A program made the translations under genes and the position numbers. A stretch of 14,055 nucleotides of DNA, taken from positions 1-14,055 of the forward strand of contig PKXB01000149.1 of NCBI GenBank assembly GCA_003133345.1, read 5' to 3'. The notes beneath the pieces were generated by a model. That model was not told where the DNA came from, made no database searches, and saw only the letters and a list, made by a program, of their open reading frames with translations. Positions 6,635 through 13,626 of the stretch are shown here, in pieces. Each line of letters starts with the position of its first letter. The stretch's first letter is position 1. This DNA comes from Hyphomicrobiales bacterium. GTDB taxonomy: Bacteria; Pseudomonadota; Alphaproteobacteria; Rhizobiales; Xanthobacteraceae.

Positions 6635-6838
6635 ATGAAACAACAGGACAGGTCAAAGCTAGGCCGTCGCGACTTCCTGCGCGCGATGGGCGCCGGCGCA
6701 GGCTTGGCGGTGACCGCGGCGGTGCCGCTCGCCACCGAGGCCGCCGCTGCCGAATCCGACGCGGACAAAAAGAAGGCCCGCTACAAGGAAACCGATCACG
6801 TGAAGGCCTACTACAAGGTCAACCGTTTTCCGAGCTAA
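6635..6838 (+). CDS. Short twin-arginine peptide of formate dehydrogenase loci (67 aa)
   Basis: A very small protein with a complete Tat signal: LGRRDFLRAMG (residues 9-19, Arg11-Arg12), a hydrophobic Ala/Gly/Val stretch (about 18-34) and an AAAA-AES cleavage-like region near 36-40. What remains is only about 28 residues, charged and Lys/Tyr-rich (KKKARYKETDHVKAYYKVNR), predicted to lie in the periplasm. It matches the family I know as formate dehydrogenase region TAT target. The SD AGGAGG (6621-6626) is excellent and 8 nt from the ATG. It sits between the chaperone gene and the catalytic subunit, 13 nt before the latter. Function unknown: it may be a small accessory subunit, or travel with the exported complex. 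Confidence 0.88.
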   Translation: MKQQDRSKLGRRDFLRAMGAGAGLAVTAAVPLATEAAAAESDADKKKARYKETDHVKAYYKVNRFPS

Positions 6839-6851
6839 GGGAGGCTGAGCC

Positions 6852-9806
6852 GTGCTGATCAAGAGAACAGAACGCCAGACACGTCGCAGCGGTCTCGTAG
6901 CGGCGATCGGCAATCAATCGGGCGGCGGTTTCGATCGCCGCAGCTTCCTGCGTAAGTCCGGTCTGGTTGCGGGAGGCCTCGCAACCATCGGCGCGCTCCC
7001 GCTCGCCAGCGTGCGCAAGGCGGAAGCGGCCGGCCCCAATGTCGCCGGCGCCACCATCCGCAAGAACATCTGCACTCACTGTTCAGTGGGCTGCACCGTT
7101 ACCGCCGAAGTGTCGAACGGCGTCTGGGTCGGCCAAGAGCCGAGTTGGGATTCGCCGATCAACCGCGGATCGCATTGCGCCAAGGGCGCAGCGACGCGCG
7201 AGACGGTGCATAGTGACCGCCGTCTGCGCTATCCGATGAAGCTGGTGAACGGCCAGTGGACGCGCATTTCTTGGGACGTCGCGATCAACGAGATCGGCGA
7301 CAAGCTCACGGAAATTCGGGCCAAGTCGGGCGCCGATTCGGTCTATTGGCTGGGCTCGGCCAAGTTCACCAACGAGGGCTCCTACCTCAATCGGAAGCTT
7401 GCTGCGTTCTGGGGCACCAACAACTCCGACCACCAGGCGCGCATCTGCCATTCAACGACCGTCGCCGGCGTGGCCAATACCTGGGGCTACGGCGCGATGA
7501 CCAACAGCTATACCGACATCCGCAACTCGAAGACCCTGTTCTTCCTCGGCGGCAATCCGGCCGAGGCGCATCCGGTGTCGCTCCAGCATCTGCTCGAAGG
7601 CAAGGAGCTTAACCGCGCGAACTTCATCGTTGCCGATCCGCGGCTCACCCGCACGGCGGCGCACGCGACCGAATATGTGCGGCTGCGACCCGGCACCGAC
7701 ATTCCGGTGCTTTGGGGAATGCTGTGGCACATCTTCAAGAATGGTTGGGAAGACAAGCAATTCATCGAACAGCGCGTCTACGGCATGGACGATATCCGCA
7801 AGGAGGTCGCGAAATACACGCCTGAAGAAGTCGAGCGTATCTCCAGCGTACCGGGCGCCCAGCTCGAGCGCGTCGCCAAGATGTTTGCGACGGAAAAGCC
7901 ATCGTGTCTGATCTGGGCGATGGGTCAAACTCAGCATACGGTCGGCACGGCCAACGTGCGCGCGAGCTGCATCCTGCTGCTCGCCACCGGCAATGTCGGC
8001 GGCCCCGGTATGGGCGCCAACATCTTCCGCGGCCATACCAACGTGCAGGGCGCCACCGATCTCGGCCTCGATATCGTGACGCTGCCGCTCTACTACGGCC
8101 TGGTCGAAGGCGCCTGGCGGCATTGGTCGCGCGTTTGGGAAGTCGACTATCAGTGGTTTGTCGATCGCTTCGACAAATCGACCGCAGCGGACGGCAAGGT
8201 CACCACGACCATGAACACGCCGGGCATTCCGTCAACCCGCTGGTTCGATGCAACGTTGCTGCCGAAGGATCAGGTCGGCCAGAAAGACAACATCAAAGCC
8301 ATGTTCGTCATGGGCCACGGCGGCAATACCGTGACGCGCATGCCGCAGGCGCAGAAAGGCATTGAAAAGCTCGAATTGCTGGTGGTGGCCGATCCGTTTC
8401 CCACGACCTGGGCGGCGCTGGCGCCGGAGCGCAAGAACGGCACCTACCTCCTGCCGATTGCGACCAGCTACGAGACCAACGGCTCGCGCACGGCGTCCAA
8501 TCGCGCGCTCCAGTGGGGCGAGCAGATCGTCAAGCCGATCTTCGAATCGAAGAACGACAATGAGGTGATGTATCTCCTCGCCAAGAAACTCGGCTTCGCC
8601 GACTTGATGTTCAAGAACATCAAGGTGGAGAACAACCTGCCTTCGCCTGAGGACCTGCTGCGCGAGATCAATCGTGGCGGCTGGTCCACCGGCTACTGCG
8701 GCCAATCGCCGGAGCGCCTGAAGTCGCACATGGCCAACCAAAAAGACTTCGACATGCTCACGCAAAAGGCCACGACCGGTCCGAACAAGGGCGACTATTA
8801 CGGCCTGCCGTGGCCTTGCTGGGGAACGCCGGAATTTAAGCATCCCGGCACGCCGCTGCTCTACAACACCAACCTTTCGATCAAGGAAGGCGGCGGCACA
8901 TTCCGCGCCCGCTTCGGTCTCGAACGCGAAGAAAAGCTGCCCGACGGCACCACCCGCAAGGTGAGCCTGCTCGGCAACGGCTATTACTCCAAGGATTCCG
9001 AGATCAAGGACGGCTATCCGGAATTCACGCTCGGCGTTCTCAAGAAGCTCGGTTGGGATAAGGATCTCACTGAGGCCGAATTGGCGGTGATCAACAAGGT
9101 CAATCCGACCACACCGGATGCGGTGTCCTGGTCGATCGACCTGTCGGGCGGCATCCAGCGCGTCGCCATCACGCACGGCTGCGTCCCGTACGGCAACGGC
9201 AAGGCGCGCGCCAATGCGTTCGGCTTGCCTGACGCCATCCCGACACACCGCGAGCCGATCTACACGCCGCGGCCGGAGCTGGTTGCAAAATATCCGACGC
9301 TGCCCGATGCCAAGCAGTTCCGTATGCCCAATATCGGCTTCACGGTGCAAAAGGCGGCAGTGGAAAAGGGCATCGCCAAGAGCTTCCCGCTCATCCTCTC
9401 GTCCGGCCGTCTGGTCGAATACGAAGGCGGCGGCGAAGAGACGCGATCCAACAAGTGGCTGGCCGAGCTGCAGCAGGACATGTTCATCGAGATCAATCCT
9501 GCCGATGCCAATGAACGCGGCATCAAGGACGGCGGCTGGGTCTTGGTGTCCGGCGCCGAGATGGACAGCGGCAAGACCTGCCGCATGAAGGCGCTGGTGA
9601 CCGAACGCGTCGGCAAGGGCGTGACCTGGTGTCCGTTCCACTTCGCCGGCTGGTTCCAGGGCGTCGATCAACGCGGCAATTACCCGAAGGGCGCCGATCC
9701 GATCGTGCTGGGCGAGAGCGTGAATACGCTCACCACCTACGGCTTCGATCCGGTCACCGGAATGCAAGAACCCAAAGCCACCCTCTGTCAGGTCAGAGCG
9801 GCGTAA
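6852..9806 (+). CDS. fdhA: Formate dehydrogenase catalytic (alpha) subunit, molybdopterin, Cys form (984 aa)
   Basis: Catalytic subunit of a respiratory formate dehydrogenase: oxidises formate to CO2 at a bis-MGD molybdenum (or tungsten) centre and passes electrons to its own 4Fe-4S cluster, then to the beta subunit. A Tat signal lies inside a long N-terminal leader (FDRRSFLRKSG, residues 27-37, Arg29-Arg30; AEAAGP near 57-62), so the mature enzyme faces the periplasm. The proximal 4Fe-4S ligands are Cys74, Cys77, Cys81 and Cys109, followed by Lys111. The Mo ligand is Cys199 with His200 (QARICHSTTV, TGC codon at 7446-7448), in the position held by selenocysteine in E. coli FdnG/FdoG. The C-terminal portion (about 810-984) is the MGD-binding domain. 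Length is close to FdnG (about 1015). The start is GTG 6852 with GGGAGG (6839-6844) 7 nt upstream. The beta gene follows after 12 nt. Confidence 0.96.
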   Translation: MLIKRTERQTRRSGLVAAIGNQSGGGFDRRSFLRKSGLVAGGLATIGALPLASVRKAEAAGPNVAGATIRKNICTHCSVGCTVTAEVSNGVWVGQEPSWDSPINRGSHCAKGAATRETVHSDRRLRYPMKLVNGQWTRISWDVAINEIGDKLTEIRAKSGADSVYWLGSAKFTNEGSYLNRKLAAFWGTNNSDHQARICHSTTVAGVANTWGYGAMTNSYTDIRNSKTLFFLGGNPAEAHPVSLQHLLEGKELNRANFIVADPRLTRTAAHATEYVRLRPGTDIPVLWGMLWHIFKNGWEDKQFIEQRVYGMDDIRKEVAKYTPEEVERISSVPGAQLERVAKMFATEKPSCLIWAMGQTQHTVGTANVRASCILLLATGNVGGPGMGANIFRGHTNVQGATDLGLDIVTLPLYYGLVEGAWRHWSRVWEVDYQWFVDRFDKSTAADGKVTTTMNTPGIPSTRWFDATLLPKDQVGQKDNIKAMFVMGHGGNTVTRMPQAQKGIEKLELLVVADPFPTTWAALAPERKNGTYLLPIATSYETNGSRTASNRALQWGEQIVKPIFESKNDNEVMYLLAKKLGFADLMFKNIKVENNLPSPEDLLREINRGGWSTGYCGQSPERLKSHMANQKDFDMLTQKATTGPNKGDYYGLPWPCWGTPEFKHPGTPLLYNTNLSIKEGGGTFRARFGLEREEKLPDGTTRKVSLLGNGYYSKDSEIKDGYPEFTLGVLKKLGWDKDLTEAELAVINKVNPTTPDAVSWSIDLSGGIQRVAITHGCVPYGNGKARANAFGLPDAIPTHREPIYTPRPELVAKYPTLPDAKQFRMPNIGFTVQKAAVEKGIAKSFPLILSSGRLVEYEGGGEETRSNKWLAELQQDMFIEINPADANERGIKDGGWVLVSGAEMDSGKTCRMKALVTERVGKGVTWCPFHFAGWFQGVDQRGNYPKGADPIVLGESVNTLTTYGFDPVTGMQEPKATLCQVRAA

Positions 9807-9818
9807 GGAACAACGACC

Positions 9819-10415
9819 ATGGCACGTATGAAATTCCTCTGCGACGCCGATCGTTGCATCGAATGCAACGCCTGCGTCACCGCCTGCAAGAACGAGAACG
9901 AGGTGCCCTGGGGCATCAACCGCCGGCGCGTCGTCACGCTCAATGACGGCAAGCCCGGCGAGCGCTCGATCTCCATGGCCTGCATGCACTGCACCGACGC
10001 GCCCTGCGCGGCGGTCTGCCCGGTGAACTGCTTCTACACCACGGCGGACGCGGTGGTGCTGCACTCCAAGGACCTGTGCATCGGCTGCGGCTATTGCTTC
10101 TACGCCTGCCCGTTCGGGGCGCCGCAATATCCCAAGGTCGGCAATTTCGGTTCGCGCGGCAAGATGGACAAGTGCACCTTCTGCGCCGGCGGCCCGGAAG
10201 AAGACAACAGCAAGGAAGAGTACGAGAAATACGGCTCGAACCGCCTCGCCGAAGGCAAGCTGCCGCTATGCGCCGAGATGTGCTCGACCAAGTCGCTGCT
10301 CGCCGGTGACAGCGACGTCATCGCCCAGATCTACAAGGAGCGTGTGGCCAAGCGCGGCTACGGCTCCGGCGCCTGGGGCTGGCAGACCGCCTATCGCGAG
10401 TCGATCGCAACCTGA
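9819..10415 (+). CDS. fdh3B: Formate dehydrogenase iron-sulfur (beta) subunit, FDH3 type (198 aa)
   Basis: Carries electrons from the catalytic subunit to the membrane cytochrome. Four 4Fe-4S sites can be read: Cys13/16/19/23, Cys55/58/63/67, Cys87/90/93/97 and Cys119/122/151/155, the usual NrfC/DmsB-like arrangement, with the last site split by an acidic insertion (about 124-146). It lacks the C-terminal membrane helix of E. coli FdnH and is shorter (198 against about 294 aa), as expected for the FDH3 type. It has no signal of its own, so export probably depends on the Tat signal of the alpha subunit. The start is ATG 9819 with AAGGAA upstream; a second ATG, at codon 4, is less likely. It is followed by an 80-nt gap containing a stem-loop before the gamma gene. 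Confidence 0.95.
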   Translation: MARMKFLCDADRCIECNACVTACKNENEVPWGINRRRVVTLNDGKPGERSISMACMHCTDAPCAAVCPVNCFYTTADAVVLHSKDLCIGCGYCFYACPFGAPQYPKVGNFGSRGKMDKCTFCAGGPEEDNSKEEYEKYGSNRLAEGKLPLCAEMCSTKSLLAGDSDVIAQIYKERVAKRGYGSGAWGWQTAYRESIAT

Positions 10416-10421
10416 TCAATG

Positions 10422-10455
10422 CCGGCGGCGTGGCGCGAACAGTGCGCACCGCCGG
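10422..10455 (+). other. Intercistronic stem-loop between beta and gamma subunit genes
   Basis: CCGGCGG (10422-10428) pairs perfectly with CCGCCGG (10449-10455), and inside it GCGC (10433-10436) pairs with GCGC (10444-10447) around a 7-nt loop. No U-run follows, so it is not an intrinsic terminator. It begins 7 nt after the beta stop codon and could protect the upstream mRNA 3' end, which would let alpha/beta and gamma be made in different amounts. Confidence 0.55.
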
Positions 10456-10495
10456 TTTCGACAACAAGAAATTTTGAGTCAAAGGAGAGGATGCC

Positions 10496-11497
10496 ATGGC
10501 GAAGTTTTTAGCGCAGATCCGCTTCATCGCCGGCGCTCTAGCGCTTGCATTCATTGTCGCGACGGCGGCGCCTGTTTCGGCGCAGCAGCCAAGCTCGGTC
10601 AATCCGACCGCCAGCGTCGTAAAGGAGCAGACGCTGCTCAATGAGCTCAGCAAGCTCCAGGGTCGCGGCACAATTCCGGACGTGAAGTCCTATGTGCTCG
10701 AGCAGCCGGCCGGCCGCGCGTGGCGCGAATACCGTACCGTCACGCTGCAATGGATCGGCGGCATTGCCATTCTCGGCATCTTGGCGCTGCTGACGATCTA
10801 CTATTTGTGGCGCGGGACCATGCGCATCGAGAGCGGACGGTCGGGGCGAAAGATTCTTCGGTTTAACGTGTTCGAGCGTTTCGTGCACTGGCTGACCGGC
10901 GTCGCCTTCGTCATCCTCGGCATCACCGGCCTCAACATGACCTTTGGCCGTAGCCTGATTTTGCCATGGCTGGGCGCGTCGGCGTTCAGCGAATGGTCGG
11001 AATGGGCGAAGTTTTCGCATAATTATATCAGCTTCGCCTTCACCACCGGCGTCGTGCTGATGTTCCTGATGTGGGTTGCGCGCAACCTGCCGACCCAGGC
11101 TGACGTTGCATGGTTCAAGTCCGGCGGCGGCATGTTTGGCGGTGAAGAGCCGCCTGCCCACAAGTTCAATGGCGGCGAAAAACTGATCTTCTGGATCTCC
11201 ATGCTCGGCGGCGGAGCGGTCGCCGTGACCGGCTATATCCTGCTATTCCCGTTCTACGGCACCACCGTTTCCGGCATGGAACTGGCTCAGGTCGTGCACA
11301 GCACCGTTGCGCTGCTCTACGTCGCCGCCATGTTCGTCCACTTCTATATGGGCACGATCGGGGTGGAGGGCGCTTTCGAGGCGATGGCCGACGGCACCGT
11401 CGACGTCAACTGGGCCAAGGAACGCCATAGGCTCTGGTATGAAGAGGAAACGCAGCCCAGCGCCGCCCAGGGCCAGGCGATGCGGCCCGCCGAATAA
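10496..11497 (+). CDS. fdhC: Formate dehydrogenase cytochrome b (gamma) subunit (333 aa)
   Basis: Membrane anchor and quinone-reducing subunit: a b-type cytochrome that takes electrons from the beta subunit. Residues 1-30 form a Sec-type signal peptide (hydrophobic 8-25, APVSAQQ near the cut site). A periplasmic stretch of about 50 residues follows, then hydrophobic segments near 84-105, 128-148, 174-195, 230-253 and 265-287. Candidate heme ligands are His131 (FERFVHW), His175 (FSHNYISF), His268 (QVVHSTV) and His282 (FVHFYMG). The N-terminal extension before the four-helix core is typical of FDH3-type gamma subunits. The start is ATG 10496 after AAGGAGAGG; the ATG at 10491 is in another frame. 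The gene ends the operon, 21 nt before an intrinsic terminator. Confidence 0.94.
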   Translation: MAKFLAQIRFIAGALALAFIVATAAPVSAQQPSSVNPTASVVKEQTLLNELSKLQGRGTIPDVKSYVLEQPAGRAWREYRTVTLQWIGGIAILGILALLTIYYLWRGTMRIESGRSGRKILRFNVFERFVHWLTGVAFVILGITGLNMTFGRSLILPWLGASAFSEWSEWAKFSHNYISFAFTTGVVLMFLMWVARNLPTQADVAWFKSGGGMFGGEEPPAHKFNGGEKLIFWISMLGGGAVAVTGYILLFPFYGTTVSGMELAQVVHSTVALLYVAAMFVHFYMGTIGVEGAFEAMADGTVDVNWAKERHRLWYEEETQPSAAQGQAMRPAE

Positions 11498-11518
11498 CCG
11501 GCCTTCTCCATCGGTGAT

Positions 11519-11550
11519 AAAAAACGCTCGGCCTCGCGGTCGGGCGTTTT
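11519..11550 (+). terminator. Intrinsic terminator of the formate dehydrogenase operon
   Basis: Arms 11521-11533 and 11538-11550 form a 13-bp stem (two G-U pairs) around a TCGC loop, starting with an A-tract (11519-11524) and ending with TTTT. The A-tract and T-tract pair with each other, so it could work in both directions. It separates the fdh genes from mobB, which begins 15 nt later. Confidence 0.8.
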
Positions 11551-11564
11551 GCTATAAGGGGGCC

Positions 11565-12062
11565 ATGCATATCATCGGTCTCGCCGGCTGGAGCGGGTCG
11601 GGCAAAACCACGCTGATTAAGAAGCTTATCCCGCGCCTGATCGCGCGCGGCATAGCTGTGTCCACGCTCAAGCATGCCCATCACGGCTTCGACCTCGACC
11701 AGCCCGGCAAGGATTCCTTCTTCCACCGCACCGCCGGCGCCACCGAGGTGATCATCTCGTCGGCCAAACGCTGGGCCATCCTGCATGAGCTGCGCGAACA
11801 GCCGGAATGGGATTTGGCCGCTTTGGTCGGCAAGATGTCGGCGGTCGATCTGGTGCTGGTCGAAGGCTTCAAGCGCGATGCCTTTCCCAAGCTAGAGATC
11901 CACCGCATCGCCAACGGCAAGCCGCTGATCCACCCGGAAGACCCGCACATCGTCGCGGTGGCCTCTGACAGCGCGCTGCCGGCCGCCCAAGTCCCGGTGG
12001 TCGATCTCAACGATATCGAGGCGATCGCCGATCTGCTGCTCAAGCATGCGGTGCCCATCTAA
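11565..12062 (+). CDS. mobB: Molybdopterin-guanine dinucleotide biosynthesis protein MobB (165 aa)
   Basis: GTP-binding accessory protein of MGD synthesis, thought to assist MobA in adding GMP to molybdopterin. The P-loop is GWSGSGKTT (residues 8-16), right at the N-terminus as in the family. HAHHGFDLDQPGKDSFFHRTAGA (about 42-64) and VDLVLVEGFKRDAFPKLEIHR (about 93-113) are MobB signatures. The length is usual for the family. I start at ATG 11565 because it places the P-loop correctly and follows AAGGGGG; the open frame continues upstream only inside the gamma gene and terminator. Its stop shares one base with the moeA start. bis-MGD made by this pathway is required by the formate dehydrogenase encoded just upstream, though an intrinsic terminator separates the two transcription units. 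Confidence 0.93.
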   Translation: MHIIGLAGWSGSGKTTLIKKLIPRLIARGIAVSTLKHAHHGFDLDQPGKDSFFHRTAGATEVIISSAKRWAILHELREQPEWDLAALVGKMSAVDLVLVEGFKRDAFPKLEIHRIANGKPLIHPEDPHIVAVASDSALPAAQVPVVDLNDIEAIADLLLKHAVPI

Positions 12063-13333
12063 TGGCGCAACTGACCGACGACTGTTTCGCATTTTCCGGT
12101 CCGCTGCTGCCGCTGAGCGAGATGGAGCGGCTGATCGGCGAGCGCGTCGCGCCGGTTTCCGAAACCGAACGCGTACCGTTGCGCGGCGCGCGTGGCCGCG
12201 TCGCCGCCGCGGACGTGAAGGCACCGCTCAATCTGCCGCCGTTCGATAATTCAGCGGTCGACGGCTATGCCGTGCGCCACGCCGATTTGAGCGCCGATGG
12301 CGACAGCAAGCTTGCCATCGCCGGCCGGCTGACCGCCGGCGCGCGGGCGGATATCGCGCTCAAGCCGGGCCAAGCCATCCGGATTTTCACCGGCGCGGCG
12401 ATGCCGGCGGGCGCCGATACCGTGTTCATGCAGGAAGACGTGACGGTGGACGGCGATCATGTGATCGTGCCGAAGGGCTTGAAGCTCGGCGCCAATCGGC
12501 GGCTGGCCGGCGAGGACGTGCCCGCTGGTCAGGTGGCGCTGCCGGCCGGCACCGTGCTGGAGCCGCAGCACATCGCGCTCGCCGCTGCGCTCGGCATCAC
12601 CGACATCGAGGTGCGGCGGCGGCTGCAGGTGGCGATATTTTCGACCGGTGACGAGGTGGTGGAACCCGGTAGCCCACGCGGCGGAGCGGCCATCTATGAC
12701 GCCAACCGCTATCTGCTGAGCGAATTGCTGGAGCGGCTCGGCGCCGTGGTGACCGATCTCGGCATCCTGGCCGACGATCCTGAAACGCTGGCGCGCGCGC
12801 TGGCCAAAGCGGCTGCTTGGCATGATCTGGTCATCACGTCCGGCGGCGTCTCCACCGGCGAAGCCGATCATGTGCGCAGTGCGGTCGAGCGCATCGGCAG
12901 CCTGGTGTTCTGGCGCGTCGCCATCAAGCCGGGCCGGCCGGTGGCGATGGGCGTGATCCGTGGCGCCGCCGGGCAGGGTGCCGCTTTCGTCGGCCTGCCG
13001 GGCAATCCGGTGGCGGTGTTCGTGACCTTCGTGCGGGTGGTCAAGCCGCTGCTGCGGCGGCTGGCCGGCGCACGGCCGCACAGCCTGCTGCCGCTGCCGG
13101 TACGTGCCGCCTTCGCCTACCGAAAAAAGAAAGACCGCCGCGAGTATGTGCGGGTGGCGCTGCGGCGCGCGGCCGACGGCGAACTCGAGGCGGTCAAACA
13201 TCCGCAGGACGGCGCCGGCATTCTGACGTCGCTGACGAAAACCGATGGACTGCTGGAATTTCTCGAGGATGTGACTTCAATCGAGCCGGGCACCCGCGTC
13301 GGGTTCCTGTCCTACGCGGCGCTTATTGGCTGA
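12062..13333 (+). CDS. moeA: Molybdopterin molybdotransferase MoeA (423 aa)
   Basis: Inserts molybdate into adenylylated molybdopterin to give the molybdenum cofactor, in the cytoplasm. The hallmark motifs come in order: PPFDNSAVDGYAVR (59-72), IFTGAAMPAGADTV (108-121), FSTGDEV (193-199), IYDANRYLL (211-219), TSGGVSTGEADHV (259-271), KPGRPVAMG (289-297) and GLPGNPVAVF (311-320). The length is normal for the family. The start is ATG 12062, overlapping the mobB stop by one base (TAATG), with no strong SD of its own, so translation is probably coupled to mobB. A palindromic repeat begins 8 nt after the stop. mobB, moeA and the opposite-strand mobA together form a cofactor-synthesis group next to a major consumer of that cofactor. 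Confidence 0.96.
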   Translation: MAQLTDDCFAFSGPLLPLSEMERLIGERVAPVSETERVPLRGARGRVAAADVKAPLNLPPFDNSAVDGYAVRHADLSADGDSKLAIAGRLTAGARADIALKPGQAIRIFTGAAMPAGADTVFMQEDVTVDGDHVIVPKGLKLGANRRLAGEDVPAGQVALPAGTVLEPQHIALAAALGITDIEVRRRLQVAIFSTGDEVVEPGSPRGGAAIYDANRYLLSELLERLGAVVTDLGILADDPETLARALAKAAAWHDLVITSGGVSTGEADHVRSAVERIGSLVFWRVAIKPGRPVAMGVIRGAAGQGAAFVGLPGNPVAVFVTFVRVVKPLLRRLAGARPHSLLPLPVRAAFAYRKKKDRREYVRVALRRAADGELEAVKHPQDGAGILTSLTKTDGLLEFLEDVTSIEPGTRVGFLSYAALIG

Positions 13334-13340
13334 TAATTTA

Positions 13341-13389
13341 GCGCATGATCCCGAAAAGTGGGAACCGGTTTTCGGATAAGATCATACGC
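13341..13389. repeat. Palindromic intergenic repeat of Hyphomicrobiales type
   Basis: The outer arms GCGCATGATC (13341-13350) and GATCATACGC (13380-13389) are complementary with one mismatch. The inner arms CCGAAAA (13351-13357) and TTTTCGG (13369-13375) are perfect, around an 11-nt loop. Near-identical elements are scattered between genes in Bradyrhizobium and related genomes, as I recall. It follows moeA by 7 nt and could act as its 3' end or as a mobile palindromic unit. Confidence 0.75.
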
Positions 13390-13392
13390 AAG

Positions 13393-13414
13393 AAAAAAAG
13401 CTCAGGCGCTGAGC
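13393..13414 (-). terminator. Intrinsic terminator overlapping the small gene's stop codon
   Basis: GCTCAG (13400-13405) and CTGAGC (13409-13414) form a perfect 6-bp stem with a 3-nt loop. Read on the minus strand it is followed directly by seven U (complement of the A-run 13393-13399). The TGA of the 42-aa gene (13402-13404) lies inside the stem, so translation and termination signals overlap. Confidence 0.75.
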
Positions 13415-13530
13415 CGCACGGCTGTGGTAGTGAAGGCCTTGTCGGCCGACTCTTGGATGCTGCTGAGCACGACCCCGCCGATCACAGCGATGATGATGGC
13501 CGCCACGCAGGCGACGATGAATGTTTTCAT
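13402..13530 (-). CDS. Small single-span membrane protein (42 aa)
   Basis: A short gene running from the ATG at 13530 to the TGA at 13402. The product begins MKTFIVACVAAIIIAVIGGV and continues with a polar tail of about 20 residues (LSSIQESADKAFTTTAVRL). Residues 4-22 form one clear hydrophobic span, so a tiny inner-membrane or signal-anchored protein is expected. AGGA lies about 10 nt before the ATG, a promoter-like pair stands upstream, and an intrinsic terminator overlaps the stop, so a complete small transcription unit can be read. Proteins with this look are common as hypotheticals in Bradyrhizobium-type genomes, by my recollection. The function is unknown. It lies on the same strand as mobA, 96 nt downstream of it. 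Confidence 0.75.
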   Translation of the reverse strand: MKTFIVACVAAIIIAVIGGVVLSSIQESADKAFTTTAVRLSA

Positions 13531-13557
13531 GGAATTGGTTCCTGTCCCAGACAGCCC

Positions 13558-13574
13558 TATAGCTTACGACTATA
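13558..13574. promoter_or_regulatory. AT-rich inverted repeat, possible operator
   Basis: TATAG (13558-13562) and CTATA (13570-13574) are complementary across 7 nt. The repeat sits just downstream of the candidate promoter and upstream of the small gene, where a repressor site would be placed. A chance palindrome is possible. Confidence 0.25.
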
Positions 13575-13576
13575 CC

Positions 13577-13605
13577 AGATATGGAACCGGAGCGAGCGCG
13601 GTCAA
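13577..13605 (-). promoter_or_regulatory. Candidate promoter of the small membrane protein gene
   Basis: On the minus strand TTGACC (13600-13605) is a good -35 box, with ATATCT (13577-13582) at 17 nt as a modest -10. It lies between the mobA stop and the small gene, about 47 nt before the ATG, and points at it. Confidence 0.4.
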
Positions 13606-13626
13606 GATACGATGCGTTTCATCCGC

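Noticed and set aside
7446..7500. Possible selenocysteine insertion element after the active-site codon
   Set aside because: The codon is TGC, the frame has no internal TGA, so no SECIS is needed.
8232..10127. 631-codon open frame on the minus strand
   Set aside because: It lies wholly antisense to the catalytic and beta subunit genes, has an Arg/Ala/His-rich translation without domain motifs, and is explained by the high G+C codon pattern of the true genes.
11307..11564. N-terminal extension of MobB in the open frame
   Set aside because: It overlaps the gamma subunit gene and the terminator, and would push the P-loop about 95 residues from the N-terminus, unlike the family.
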